NCBI GenBank assembly: GCA_031290815.1
Contig: JAISLO010000021.1
Location: 1 to 6,512, forward strand
DNA length: 6,512 bases
From: Synergistaceae bacterium
GTDB lineage: Bacteria > Synergistota > Synergistia > Synergistales > Synergistaceae
Direction of reading: 5' to 3'
In this document: one piece after another, positions 1 to 6,234 of the stretch
Layout of the letters: every line of letters starts with the position of its first letter
Position numbering within the stretch: the stretch's first letter is position 1
Made by a program: the position numbers and the translations under genes
Notes under the pieces: generated by a model
Seen by the model: only the letters and a program-made list of their open reading frames with translations
Told to the model about the DNA's origin: nothing
The model's database searches: none

Positions 1-1
1 A

Positions 2-484
2 ATTTTCGTCTGTGAGAACAATTATTATGGAATATCCATGTCGCAGGCGAAACACCAGGCCATCAAGGACATTGCGGATCGCGCCAATTCATATGGAATC
101 CCGGGAGTGTCCATCGAAGGCAATGATGTCATGGCTGTTTATGAGGCCTCCAAGGAAGCCATCGCGCGAGCGCGCAAAGGCCTCGGACCGACTCTCATAG
201 AGTGCAAGACCTACCGCCACAGAGGACATTTCGAGGGCGATCCGGGCAATTACAAGCCGGCTGACGAGCAAAAAGCATGGCTGGAGAAGGACCCGATCCC
301 ACGGTTCAAGGCTTTTCTCGCCAAAAATGGCCTGAATGCCGCAGACATAGACAAGATCGACGCCGAAGTCGCAAAAGAAATAGAAGAAGCCGTTCGCTTT
401 GCCGACGAGAGTCCCGTGCCGGACCCATCCACCGTCGTAGTCGACGTCTATTCCGACATCACCGAGGAGGTGCGCGTAAGATGA
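2..484 (+). CDS. acoA: Acetoin:DCPIP oxidoreductase / acetoin dehydrogenase E1 alpha subunit, C-terminal half (5' end outside window)
   Basis: This is the alpha subunit of the thiamine diphosphate (ThDP)-dependent E1 component, which with AcoB cleaves acetoin and passes the acetyl group to the lipoyl arm of E2. The frame is open from base 2, so the gene enters from the left. 160 residues are visible, about half the roughly 320-330 usual for the family. The visible part opens with IFVCENNYYGIS, the end of the ThDP/Mg binding motif; the paired Asn are visible residues 6-7. The conserved E1 alpha loop TYRHRGHFEGDP follows, with the expected active-site His at visible residue 76. Phe follows that His where mammalian pyruvate E1 alpha has the phosphorylated Ser, so kinase control of that type is not expected. 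The TGA stop overlaps the acoB ATG as ATGA, implying translational coupling. Choosing acetoin over pyruvate or branched-chain substrates rests mainly on the neighbouring acoX. Confidence 0.9.
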   Translation: MFVCENNYYGISMSQAKHQAIKDIADRANSYGIPGVSIEGNDVMAVYEASKEAIARARKGLGPTLIECKTYRHRGHFEGDPGNYKPADEQKAWLEKDPIPRFKAFLAKNGLNAADIDKIDAEVAKEIEEAVRFADESPVPDPSTVVVDVYSDITEEVRVR

Positions 485-1449
485 GCAATATGACATATGG
501 AGAGGCAATTCGCGAGGGTATGAGTATTCGCATGCGCGAGAACGAGAGAGTCATTCTGTTCGGCGAGGACGTGGGAGCGTTCGGAGGCTGTTTCGGCGTG
601 ACTATGGGCATGTTCGACGAGTTCGGCGAAGAGCGCGTAAGAGACACACCGATCTCCGAAGGAGTCATCGTCGGATGTGCGGTTGGCTCGGCGGCAACTG
701 GCTTGAGGCCGATCGCGGAGCTTATGTTCATCGACTTCCTCACTGTTGGAATGGATCAACTCGTCAACCAGGCCGCCAAGATGCGCTACATGTTCGGAGG
801 GCACATATCCCTGCCGTTCGTGCTCCGGCTTCCGGCGGGCGGCGGCCTCGGCGCCGCGGCTCAGCACTCTCAGTCGATGGAGGCGTGGGTAACTCACGTC
901 CCTGGGCTCAAGGTCGTCTATCCGTCGACGCCGCAGGATGCGCTCGGTCTCATGCTGTCCGCCATCGACGACGACAACCCCGTCATTTACGTCGAGCACA
1001 AGGCGATGTATGGGCTGAAGGGAGAGGTCGGCAGTCTGGCCCCGATTCCGCTTGGCAAGGGAGATATCAAGCGGAGCGGCAAGGACGTGACGGTAATCGC
1101 CACTGGCAAGATGGTTCATGAGGCATTGGCCGCGGCGGAGACGCTGTCGAAGGACGGGACCAGCATAGAGGTTCTGGATCCGCGTTCCCTGTACCCCCTC
1201 GACACCAACCTCATAAAGGAATCCATATCCAAGACGCACAAGGTAGTCATAATAACGGAGGAGACAAAACGCGGAGGCTACGGCGGAGAAATCTCAGCGA
1301 TCATAGCCGAGGACTACTTTGACCTGCTGGATTCGCCGGTCATCCGCATAGGCGCGCTCAACACCCCTGTCCCCTTCGCCCCAGGCTTGGAGCAGGTTAT
1401 GCTGCCCAACGCGCAGGACGTAGTAAACGCTGTAAAACGGATCGTTTGA
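481..1449 (+). CDS. acoB: Acetoin dehydrogenase E1 beta subunit
   Basis: This is the beta subunit of the ThDP-dependent E1 of the acetoin dehydrogenase complex; it forms the active site together with AcoA. The product is 322 residues, normal for the family. It has an N-terminal transketolase pyrimidine-binding domain (about residues 4-178) and a C-terminal transketolase-like domain (about 195-315). Glu60 in DTPISEGVIVG is the expected residue activating the ThDP aminopyrimidine. His129 in AAAQHSQS is the expected active-site His. The start at 481 follows GAGGAGG (464-470) and matches where the family begins (MTYGEAIREGM). A longer reading from 277 would run through acoA in another frame and is not credible. 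It overlaps acoA by four bases and lies 31 bases before acoX. The general E1 beta assignment is very safe; acetoin specificity comes from context. Confidence 0.94.
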   Translation: MSNMTYGEAIREGMSIRMRENERVILFGEDVGAFGGCFGVTMGMFDEFGEERVRDTPISEGVIVGCAVGSAATGLRPIAELMFIDFLTVGMDQLVNQAAKMRYMFGGHISLPFVLRLPAGGGLGAAAQHSQSMEAWVTHVPGLKVVYPSTPQDALGLMLSAIDDDNPVIYVEHKAMYGLKGEVGSLAPIPLGKGDIKRSGKDVTVIATGKMVHEALAAAETLSKDGTSIEVLDPRSLYPLDTNLIKESISKTHKVVIITEETKRGGYGGEISAIIAEDYFDLLDSPVIRIGALNTPVPFAPGLEQVMLPNAQDVVNAVKRIV

Positions 1450-1480
1450 CCGAACTAGGTCATTAAAAAAGGAGAGAGGC

Positions 1481-2476
1481 ATGGCATCAATAGGTATAAT
1501 TGCGAACCCGGCGTCCGGGAAGGACATCAGGCGCTTGGTTTCATACGCCACAGTAATAGACAACAACGAAAAAGTCAATATCGTCAAACGCATTGTGCTT
1601 GCGGCGCAAGGCTACGGAGTGGACGATATATACATAATGCCCGACAGCTATATGATGGGAGCCAAGGTAATCGACGAACTCACTGCAGAGGGAGCGCTGC
1701 GCTCCGGCTGTCATGTGCTCGAAATGCCGATTAGGGCCGACGCGAAGGACTCTGCGAGGGCGGCGGCGATGATGAACGAGATGGGAGTCGGCTGCGCGGT
1801 GATCCTTGGCGGAGACGGAACCAGCAGGGCTGTGGCGAAGAGTATAGGCGAAACTCCAATTCTTCCGCTGTCCACAGGCACAAACAACGTATACCCTTCC
1901 ATGATTGAGGGAACAGTCGCAGGTATAGCCGCAGCCATAATCGCCCTCTCTCCTGAACCTAAACGTACATGCGTCCACGATAAACGAATCGAGATATACC
2001 TCGGCGGGGAGTTGAAGGACATCGCCCTGATAGACACGGTAATCTCGAATGAATTATGCGTCGGCGCGAGAGCCATTTGGAACGCGTCGTCGATCAGCAA
2101 AATCATTGTTACAAGGGCACATCCCGCGAGCATCGGTTTTTCGGCTGCGGTCGGAGTGCTCGAAATAGTGACGGCGGAGGACGATTTCGGATTCGCGGTC
2201 TGCCTGGGCGAGAGCGGAATTGCCGTCAAGGCTCCTCTCGCGGCGGGCGTCGTGGAACAAATCAACCTCTCCTCCGCCGATAAATTAAAACTCAGAGAAA
2301 GACACGAACATAAATTTGACAAAAATTGCACCATTGCGCTTGACGGTGAGCGAGAAATACAGATCGAAAAAGGGGACTTGATAGAGATTTGCGTAGACCG
2401 GACGGGTCCTTGGCGTGTGGACGTTCACAAAACCCTTGAGAAGGCGCATGATGAGAATTTTTTCAGAATAGAATAA
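1481..2476 (+). CDS. acoX: AcoX, NAD-kinase-like protein of acetoin operons (function unknown)
   Basis: A 331-residue protein of the ATP-NAD kinase-like superfamily, found with acetoin dehydrogenase genes. Its biochemical role is not established, and in studied acetoin operons it is not a subunit of the complex. The N terminus carries an ANPASGKDIRR strand-turn motif (residues 9-18), as in NAD and diacylglycerol kinases. The hallmark GGDGT lies at 110-114 (Asp112 corresponds to the NAD kinase active-site Asp), followed by STGTNN at 131-136. The C-terminal half has an LDGERE segment at 287-292, recalling the lipid kinase/NAD kinase beta-sandwich domain. No signal peptide or membrane segment is visible, so it should be cytoplasmic. 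GGAGAG at 1471-1476 supports the start. Its place between acoB and acoC, with small gaps and the same strand, argues for a role tied to acetoin cleavage. Intact nucleotide-binding motifs suggest an active kinase or nucleotide sensor, but that is inference. Confidence 0.9.
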   Translation: MASIGIIANPASGKDIRRLVSYATVIDNNEKVNIVKRIVLAAQGYGVDDIYIMPDSYMMGAKVIDELTAEGALRSGCHVLEMPIRADAKDSARAAAMMNEMGVGCAVILGGDGTSRAVAKSIGETPILPLSTGTNNVYPSMIEGTVAGIAAAIIALSPEPKRTCVHDKRIEIYLGGELKDIALIDTVISNELCVGARAIWNASSISKIIVTRAHPASIGFSAAVGVLEIVTAEDDFGFAVCLGESGIAVKAPLAAGVVEQINLSSADKLKLRERHEHKFDKNCTIALDGEREIQIEKGDLIEICVDRTGPWRVDVHKTLEKAHDENFFRIE

Positions 2477-2494
2477 CGCGAAGGAGAGTATGAC

Positions 2495-3790
2495 ATGGCG
2501 ACCTTGCTGGTTTTGCCGAAACTCGGCTTGACAATGACAGAGGGAACGATAAGCAAATGGTACAAAACAGAGGGGGAGGGCGTAAAGAAAGGAGAGCCTC
2601 TCTATTCTTTGGAGACCGATAAATTAACGAACGAGATAGAATCAACAGAGGACGGGATCTTGAGAAAGATTCTCATGGAGGGTGGAAGCACAGCCCCTTG
2701 TCTGGCGCCAGTCGCGATTATAGGTGGCGCGGACGAAGATATATCGGCTCTCCTGGCAAGCGCCGGAACGCAAGTTAAAGCCGAGAGCGCGGGAGCGCCT
2801 GTCACAGCTAGCAAGGGCAAAGAAGAAACACCCGCCGCCGCGCCGTCGGGCGAAAGGGTCGTCGCGTCTCCGGCAGCCAGAAAACTGGCCAAGGAAAAGG
2901 GAGTGGACATCTCCCTGGTTCAAGGCAGCGGACCTAACGGGAGAGTGGAGCTGAAGGATGTCGAAAACTTCGACCCGTCCCGCGCAAAGACCTCTCCGGT
3001 CGCCTCGAAGATGATGGCTGAGCGGGGCATCTCCCCTGAGGATGTCGGAGTTACCGGAAGACGGATAATGAAGTCAGACGTGGAGAAGGCGTCTGGAGCG
3101 AAAGGCGCGCTGCACACCGAAGAATCGAAGCCAATGAGCCGCATGCGTAAGGTCATCGCGTCGCGCATGAGCGACAGCTGGCACGTAAGCCCGGCTGTTA
3201 CCCTGGACATAAGCGTGGATCTGACCGAGCTCGCCAGAATGAGGAACTCCCTTAAAGCGGAGGGGATAAAAGCCTCTTATACAGACTTCCTGGTCTATAT
3301 CGTCTCACGGACCATCATCAAATATCCGATCCTCAATTGCACGATCGATGGAGACAATATCATATACAGGAACTACGTCAACATGGGCGTTGCGGTGGCT
3401 CTCCCCGATGGGCTTCTGGTCCCTGTGATAAAAGACGCGCATGAGAAAGGCATCTCCTCGATATCGGAGGAGCTGATCTCCCTTGCCGAAAGAGCCAGGG
3501 CCGGCAGTCTCTCCACGGACGACCTGAGGGGCGGCACTTTCACCATCAGCAATCTCGGAATGTATGGCATAGAGAGTTTTTCACCCATCATCAATCAACC
3601 CGAGGTCGCTATTCTTGGAGTCAACGCGGCCAAGGATACCGTAGTCCCGATAAATGGAGAGCTCGTCGTAAAACCGCTTCTCAAACTCTCGCTCACCACC
3701 GACCACAGGGCGGTGGACGGAGCGGTAGCCGCTGAGTTCCTCTCGGGCCTCAGAAAGAGGATAGAAAATCCTGCGCTTCTGATGTTATAG
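2495..3790 (+). CDS. acoC: Dihydrolipoamide acetyltransferase (E2) of the acetoin dehydrogenase complex, with two subunit-binding domains
   Basis: This is the core E2 enzyme, which carries the acetyl group on a swinging lipoyl arm and transfers it to CoA. The 431-residue product begins with one lipoyl domain (about residues 2-78), with the lipoylated Lys43 in ETDKLTNEIES. An Ala/Pro/Glu-rich linker (about 88-120) follows. Two peripheral-subunit-binding domains come next: 122-160, with ASPAARKLAKEKGVDI and GSGPNGRV, and 165-200, with SPVASKMMAERGI and VTGRRIMKSDVE. The acyltransferase domain runs from about 214 to the end, with the active site DHRAVDG (His404, Asp408). One binding domain is usual in this family, so the second is notable. 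The start is set by AAGGAGAG at 2481-2488, six bases upstream. It lies 18 bases after acoX and 12 before acoL. Lys43 must be lipoylated, but no lipoate ligase gene is in the window. Confidence 0.94.
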   Translation: MATLLVLPKLGLTMTEGTISKWYKTEGEGVKKGEPLYSLETDKLTNEIESTEDGILRKILMEGGSTAPCLAPVAIIGGADEDISALLASAGTQVKAESAGAPVTASKGKEETPAAAPSGERVVASPAARKLAKEKGVDISLVQGSGPNGRVELKDVENFDPSRAKTSPVASKMMAERGISPEDVGVTGRRIMKSDVEKASGAKGALHTEESKPMSRMRKVIASRMSDSWHVSPAVTLDISVDLTELARMRNSLKAEGIKASYTDFLVYIVSRTIIKYPILNCTIDGDNIIYRNYVNMGVAVALPDGLLVPVIKDAHEKGISSISEELISLAERARAGSLSTDDLRGGTFTISNLGMYGIESFSPIINQPEVAILGVNAAKDTVVPINGELVVKPLLKLSLTTDHRAVDGAVAAEFLSGLRKRIENPALLML

Positions 3791-3802
3791 GGAGGGACCA
3801 GT

Positions 3803-5194
3803 ATGTCAAATTCGACAAAAATAGCGGTAATCGGAGGAGGTCCGGGGGGGTACGTAGCGGCGATACGCGCGGCTCAGCTTGGGGCCGACGTCACGCTGAT
3901 CGAAGGCTCCAAGCTCGGAGGGACTTGCCTCAACGTTGGATGTATACCAACGAAAGCGCTCCTCCGCTGTTCTCAGCTCCTTGACGGCATAAAAAACGGG
4001 AGAGAGTTCGGCATAACAGCCGAACCGAACGTCGACTTCACCCAGGTCCAAAAATACAAGGAGAAGATCGTGAACAGGCTCGTCGGCGGAGTCGGCTCGC
4101 TCATGAAGGCAAACAAGGTTACGGTCCTCAACGGATACGCGTCATTCAAGGACTCCAAGACTCTGACAGTCAAGGGAGAAAACGGAGAGGCCCAGCATGT
4201 TTTCGAAAAAATCATAATAGCGACCGGGTCTAAGCCCGCGAAACCTCCCATCCCAGGGATCGAATCCCCGCAGTGCGTGGACTCTACGGGAGCGCTGTCG
4301 TTTGAAAAGGCGCCCGAAAGCATGGTCATCATAGGCGGCGGCGTGATAGGCGTTGAATTAGCGTCGGTCTACAGCTCCTTCGGCACGAAGATTACTATCG
4401 TCGAAATGGAGCCCGAGATACTCCCTCTGATGGACGCCGAACTGGCCGGCATGCTCAGAAAGCTTCTGACGGCGAGAGGCATCAACATCATGGTGTCGGC
4501 AAAACTGGAGTCCATCGAAGACCGGGGCAGGACCGCGAAGGTTCTTGTCAGCGTCGGCGATCAAAAGACCGAGCTGGATGCGGAAAAGATTCTCGTCAGC
4601 GTTGGGAGGCGCACTAACACGGAAGCGCTCTCTCTGGATTCGGCCGGAGTCAAGCATGACAGAGGGCGCATTTCGGCGGACGATGGCATGAGGACAAACG
4701 TGCCCGGTATATACGCTGTTGGCGACTGTCTCGGCCGAACCATGCTCGCTCACGTAGCGTCGGTTCAGGGTGAAATAGCTGCCGAAAACGCCATGGGACA
4801 TGACGCCAAGTACAAGGACAATACAAACCCCTCCTGTGTTTACACCGAGCCGGAGTTTGCTTCTGTCGGCCTGTCCGAGCGCGAGGCCAAAAAGCGCGGA
4901 GTGGAATATGTGACTGGAAGATTCCCAATGGCCGCAAACGGCAAGTCCATTATTGCCGGAGGCGGGGAGGGCGTCGTCAAAATCATGGCCGACCCGAAGT
5001 TCGGGGAGATAATCGGTTTGCATATTCTCGGGCCTCACGCGACCGACCTGATATCTGAGGGGGCTCTTGCGATAGGGCTGGAGGCCACGCTCGACGAGAT
5101 AACCTCCACGATCCACGCTCATCCGACGATCTCCGAAGCCGTATGCGAAGCCGCTTTGGCCGCTAAGGGCAGGGCTGTTCACATCCCAAATTAA
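3803..5194 (+). CDS. acoL: Dihydrolipoamide dehydrogenase (E3) of the acetoin dehydrogenase complex
   Basis: This flavoprotein reoxidises the dihydrolipoyl arm of AcoC and reduces NAD+. At 463 residues it is the usual length for the family. In order: the FAD dinucleotide fold GGGPGG (residues 11-16); the redox-active disulfide GGTCLNVGCIPTK (Cys42 and Cys47); the NAD fold GGGVIG (178-183) with acidic Glu201 at the end of the second strand, as expected for NAD rather than NADP; the second FAD motif GIYAVGDC (302-309); and the C-terminal dimerisation domain with active-site HPTISE (His440, Glu445). Some acetoin-operon E3 proteins carry an N-terminal lipoyl domain, but this one begins directly with the FAD fold. 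GGAGGG at 3791-3796, six bases before the ATG, fixes the start. It lies 12 bases after acoC and is the last clear aco gene. It could also serve other 2-oxoacid complexes or glycine cleavage. Confidence 0.94.
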   Translation: MSNSTKIAVIGGGPGGYVAAIRAAQLGADVTLIEGSKLGGTCLNVGCIPTKALLRCSQLLDGIKNGREFGITAEPNVDFTQVQKYKEKIVNRLVGGVGSLMKANKVTVLNGYASFKDSKTLTVKGENGEAQHVFEKIIIATGSKPAKPPIPGIESPQCVDSTGALSFEKAPESMVIIGGGVIGVELASVYSSFGTKITIVEMEPEILPLMDAELAGMLRKLLTARGINIMVSAKLESIEDRGRTAKVLVSVGDQKTELDAEKILVSVGRRTNTEALSLDSAGVKHDRGRISADDGMRTNVPGIYAVGDCLGRTMLAHVASVQGEIAAENAMGHDAKYKDNTNPSCVYTEPEFASVGLSEREAKKRGVEYVTGRFPMAANGKSIIAGGGEGVVKIMADPKFGEIIGLHILGPHATDLISEGALAIGLEATLDEITSTIHAHPTISEAVCEAALAAKGRAVHIPN

Positions 5195-5288
5195 ATTAGC
5201 GAGCTGCGAATAACGTTAAAGATTTGCCTTATACAGCGGATCATCAGGAGTAGCATATATCCACACACGGTAGAATTAGAATTTGTGA

Positions 5289-5294
5289 AAAGGG
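5289..5294 (+). promoter_or_regulatory. Ribosome binding site deciding the start of the downstream dehydrogenase
   Basis: AAGGGG lies ten bases before the ATG at 5305 but only one base before the in-frame ATG at 5296. The one-base gap is too short for initiation, so this site favours the start at 5305, which also gives the usual short N terminus of the family. Confidence 0.6.
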
Positions 5295-5304
5295 GATGAC
5301 AACA

Positions 5305-6099
5305 ATGAAAGATCGTCTGAAGGATAAAGTTATCATAGTGACAGGTTCCGGCCGCGGCATTGGCCGCGCGGTCGCTGTCCGCGCGGCGGCGGAGGGGGCC
5401 AAGGTTGTCGTGAATTCCGTGTCTCCCCAAAAAACTTGCGAAGCTGTGGAAAAAGAGATCAAAGACGCCGGAGGACAGGCAGTGTCGATACTGGCCGATG
5501 TCTCCAAGGAGGAGGACGTAAAAAAGATAGTCGCCAAGGCTGTGTCTGAATATGGTCATCTCGATATTATGATCGCTAACGCGGGGATTGCCTGGGCAAA
5601 ACCGGTCGTTGATACGACATTGAAGGATTGGGAGCATATTTTCTCTATCAACGTCAGAGGCATATTCCTGTCCGACAAGTATGCCGTCCTGCAGTTCCTC
5701 AAGCAGAAGACGGGCGGCAAGATCATCAACGCCGCCAGCATCGCGGCGCATGACGGATTCGCCGGCCTTAGCGCGTACAGTGCGACCAAGTTTGCCGTTC
5801 GAGGCTTCACCCAGGCTCTCGCAAAAGAGGTTGCCAAATATAACATTACCGTCAACGCGTATTGCCCAGGCATCGTCGACACGAACATGTGGGATGATAT
5901 CGACATTGGCATGGCCCCGATCCTTGGTCTGGAAGAGGGCAAACGAGCGAGCTTCGAAATGTTTGCCGGCACTGTTCCTCTTGGCCGCGCAGAAAAGCCC
6001 GAAGACACCGCTGCTCTGATAACTTTCCTGGCTTCTTCGGACGCTGATTACATAACAGGAGAGGCAATGATAATAGCAGGCGGTGTTTCAATGGTTTAA
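5305..6099 (+). CDS. Short-chain dehydrogenase/reductase, probable acetoin reductase / 2,3-butanediol dehydrogenase (budC-like)
   Basis: A classical short-chain dehydrogenase of 264 residues, cytoplasmic, probably interconverting acetoin with 2,3-butanediol or diacetyl. It has the cofactor motif TGSGRGIG (residues 13-20), NAG at 92-94, Asn116, and the catalytic Ser145, Tyr158 and Lys162 (YSATK). The segment around residues 158-200, with FAVRGFTQALAKE and AYCPGIVDTNMWDDID, closely resembles Klebsiella BudC-type meso-butanediol dehydrogenases as I recall them. Two in-frame ATGs exist (5296 and 5305); the ribosome binding site spacing favours 5305. It lies 110 bases after acoL with no convincing terminator between, so co-transcription with the aco genes is possible. 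That location is the best support for an acetoin or butanediol substrate. Asn37 and Arg17 lean towards NADP(H), unlike standard BudC. A sugar-alcohol dehydrogenase or another reductase of this large family cannot be excluded. Confidence 0.7.
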   Translation: MKDRLKDKVIIVTGSGRGIGRAVAVRAAAEGAKVVVNSVSPQKTCEAVEKEIKDAGGQAVSILADVSKEEDVKKIVAKAVSEYGHLDIMIANAGIAWAKPVVDTTLKDWEHIFSINVRGIFLSDKYAVLQFLKQKTGGKIINAASIAAHDGFAGLSAYSATKFAVRGFTQALAKEVAKYNITVNAYCPGIVDTNMWDDIDIGMAPILGLEEGKRASFEMFAGTVPLGRAEKPEDTAALITFLASSDADYITGEAMIIAGGVSMV

Positions 6100-6123
6100 G
6101 AAATAAGTTTCTTTAAAAGCTAT

Positions 6124-6159
6124 GGCGTTCCTCCTAGCTGGCGGCGACAGGGGAACGCC
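6124..6159 (+). terminator. Inverted repeat downstream of the dehydrogenase, possible transcription terminator
   Basis: The arm GGCGTTCC at 6124-6131 pairs perfectly with GGAACGCC at 6152-6159. The stem extends inward by a U-G and a C-G pair to ten pairs, leaving a loop of about 16 bases (6134-6149). It lies 24 bases past the dehydrogenase stop. The stem is strong and GC-rich, but no T-run follows (TAATTGCG comes next), so it is not a textbook intrinsic terminator. It may act with other factors, or protect the 3' end of the mRNA. Confidence 0.4.
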
Positions 6160-6220
6160 TAATTGCGGGATAAAAGCGTCTGCTATTCTGTTAAATGCGG
6201 CTGTTTTTGTAAAGAAAGAG

Positions 6221-6228
6221 AGGGGGAG
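6221..6228 (+). promoter_or_regulatory. Ribosome binding site supporting a TTG start
   Basis: AGGGGGAG lies six bases before the TTG at 6235, a strong match to the anti-Shine-Dalgarno sequence at good spacing. The next in-frame ATG codons are well inside the conserved fold (the first encodes the Met after IDC), so this site fixes TTG as the start. Confidence 0.7.
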
Positions 6229-6234
6229 TTCACT

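Noticed and set aside
277..480. Upstream in-frame extension of acoB to an ATG at 277
   Set aside because: The extension would overlap the acoA coding sequence in another frame and reads as Arg-rich non-homologous sequence. Position 481 has the ribosome binding site and the family N terminus.
448..1239. Long minus-strand open frame (263 codons) opposite acoB
   Set aside because: It lies entirely opposite acoA/acoB, which have full family motifs. Its translation is Arg/His/Ser-rich without recognisable domains, typical of a shadow frame in GC-rich coding DNA.
1447..1462. Small perfect hairpin TGACC-GAACTA-GGTCA at the acoB stop, followed by an A-run
   Set aside because: The stem is only five pairs and is followed by A rather than T on the coding strand, so it is not a terminator within the operon. 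The A-run leads directly into the acoX ribosome binding site.
2281..2476. AT-richer 3' end of acoX as a sign of horizontal transfer or fusion
   Set aside because: The stretch is short and encodes the expected C-terminal domain in frame. The change reflects Lys/Glu/Asn-rich residues rather than a clear compositional border.
4358..5182. Long minus-strand open frame (274 codons) opposite acoL
   Set aside because: It is a mirror of the well-supported E3 gene, with no domain-like sequence and no convincing ribosome binding site.
5195..5304. Promoter for the dehydrogenase gene (TAGAAT at 5271-5276 as a -10; TTGCCT at 5224-5229 as a -35)
   Set aside because: TAGAAT has no acceptable -35 at 16-18 bases, and TTGCCT has no -10 at proper spacing. 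No sigma-54 GG-N10-GC pattern is present either. The evidence is too weak to annotate.
6163..6189. Possible promoter TTGCGG-15-TATTCT ahead of the formyltransferase-like gene
   Set aside because: The spacer is short at 15 bases and both boxes match poorly, so it could be chance in this AT-richer gap.
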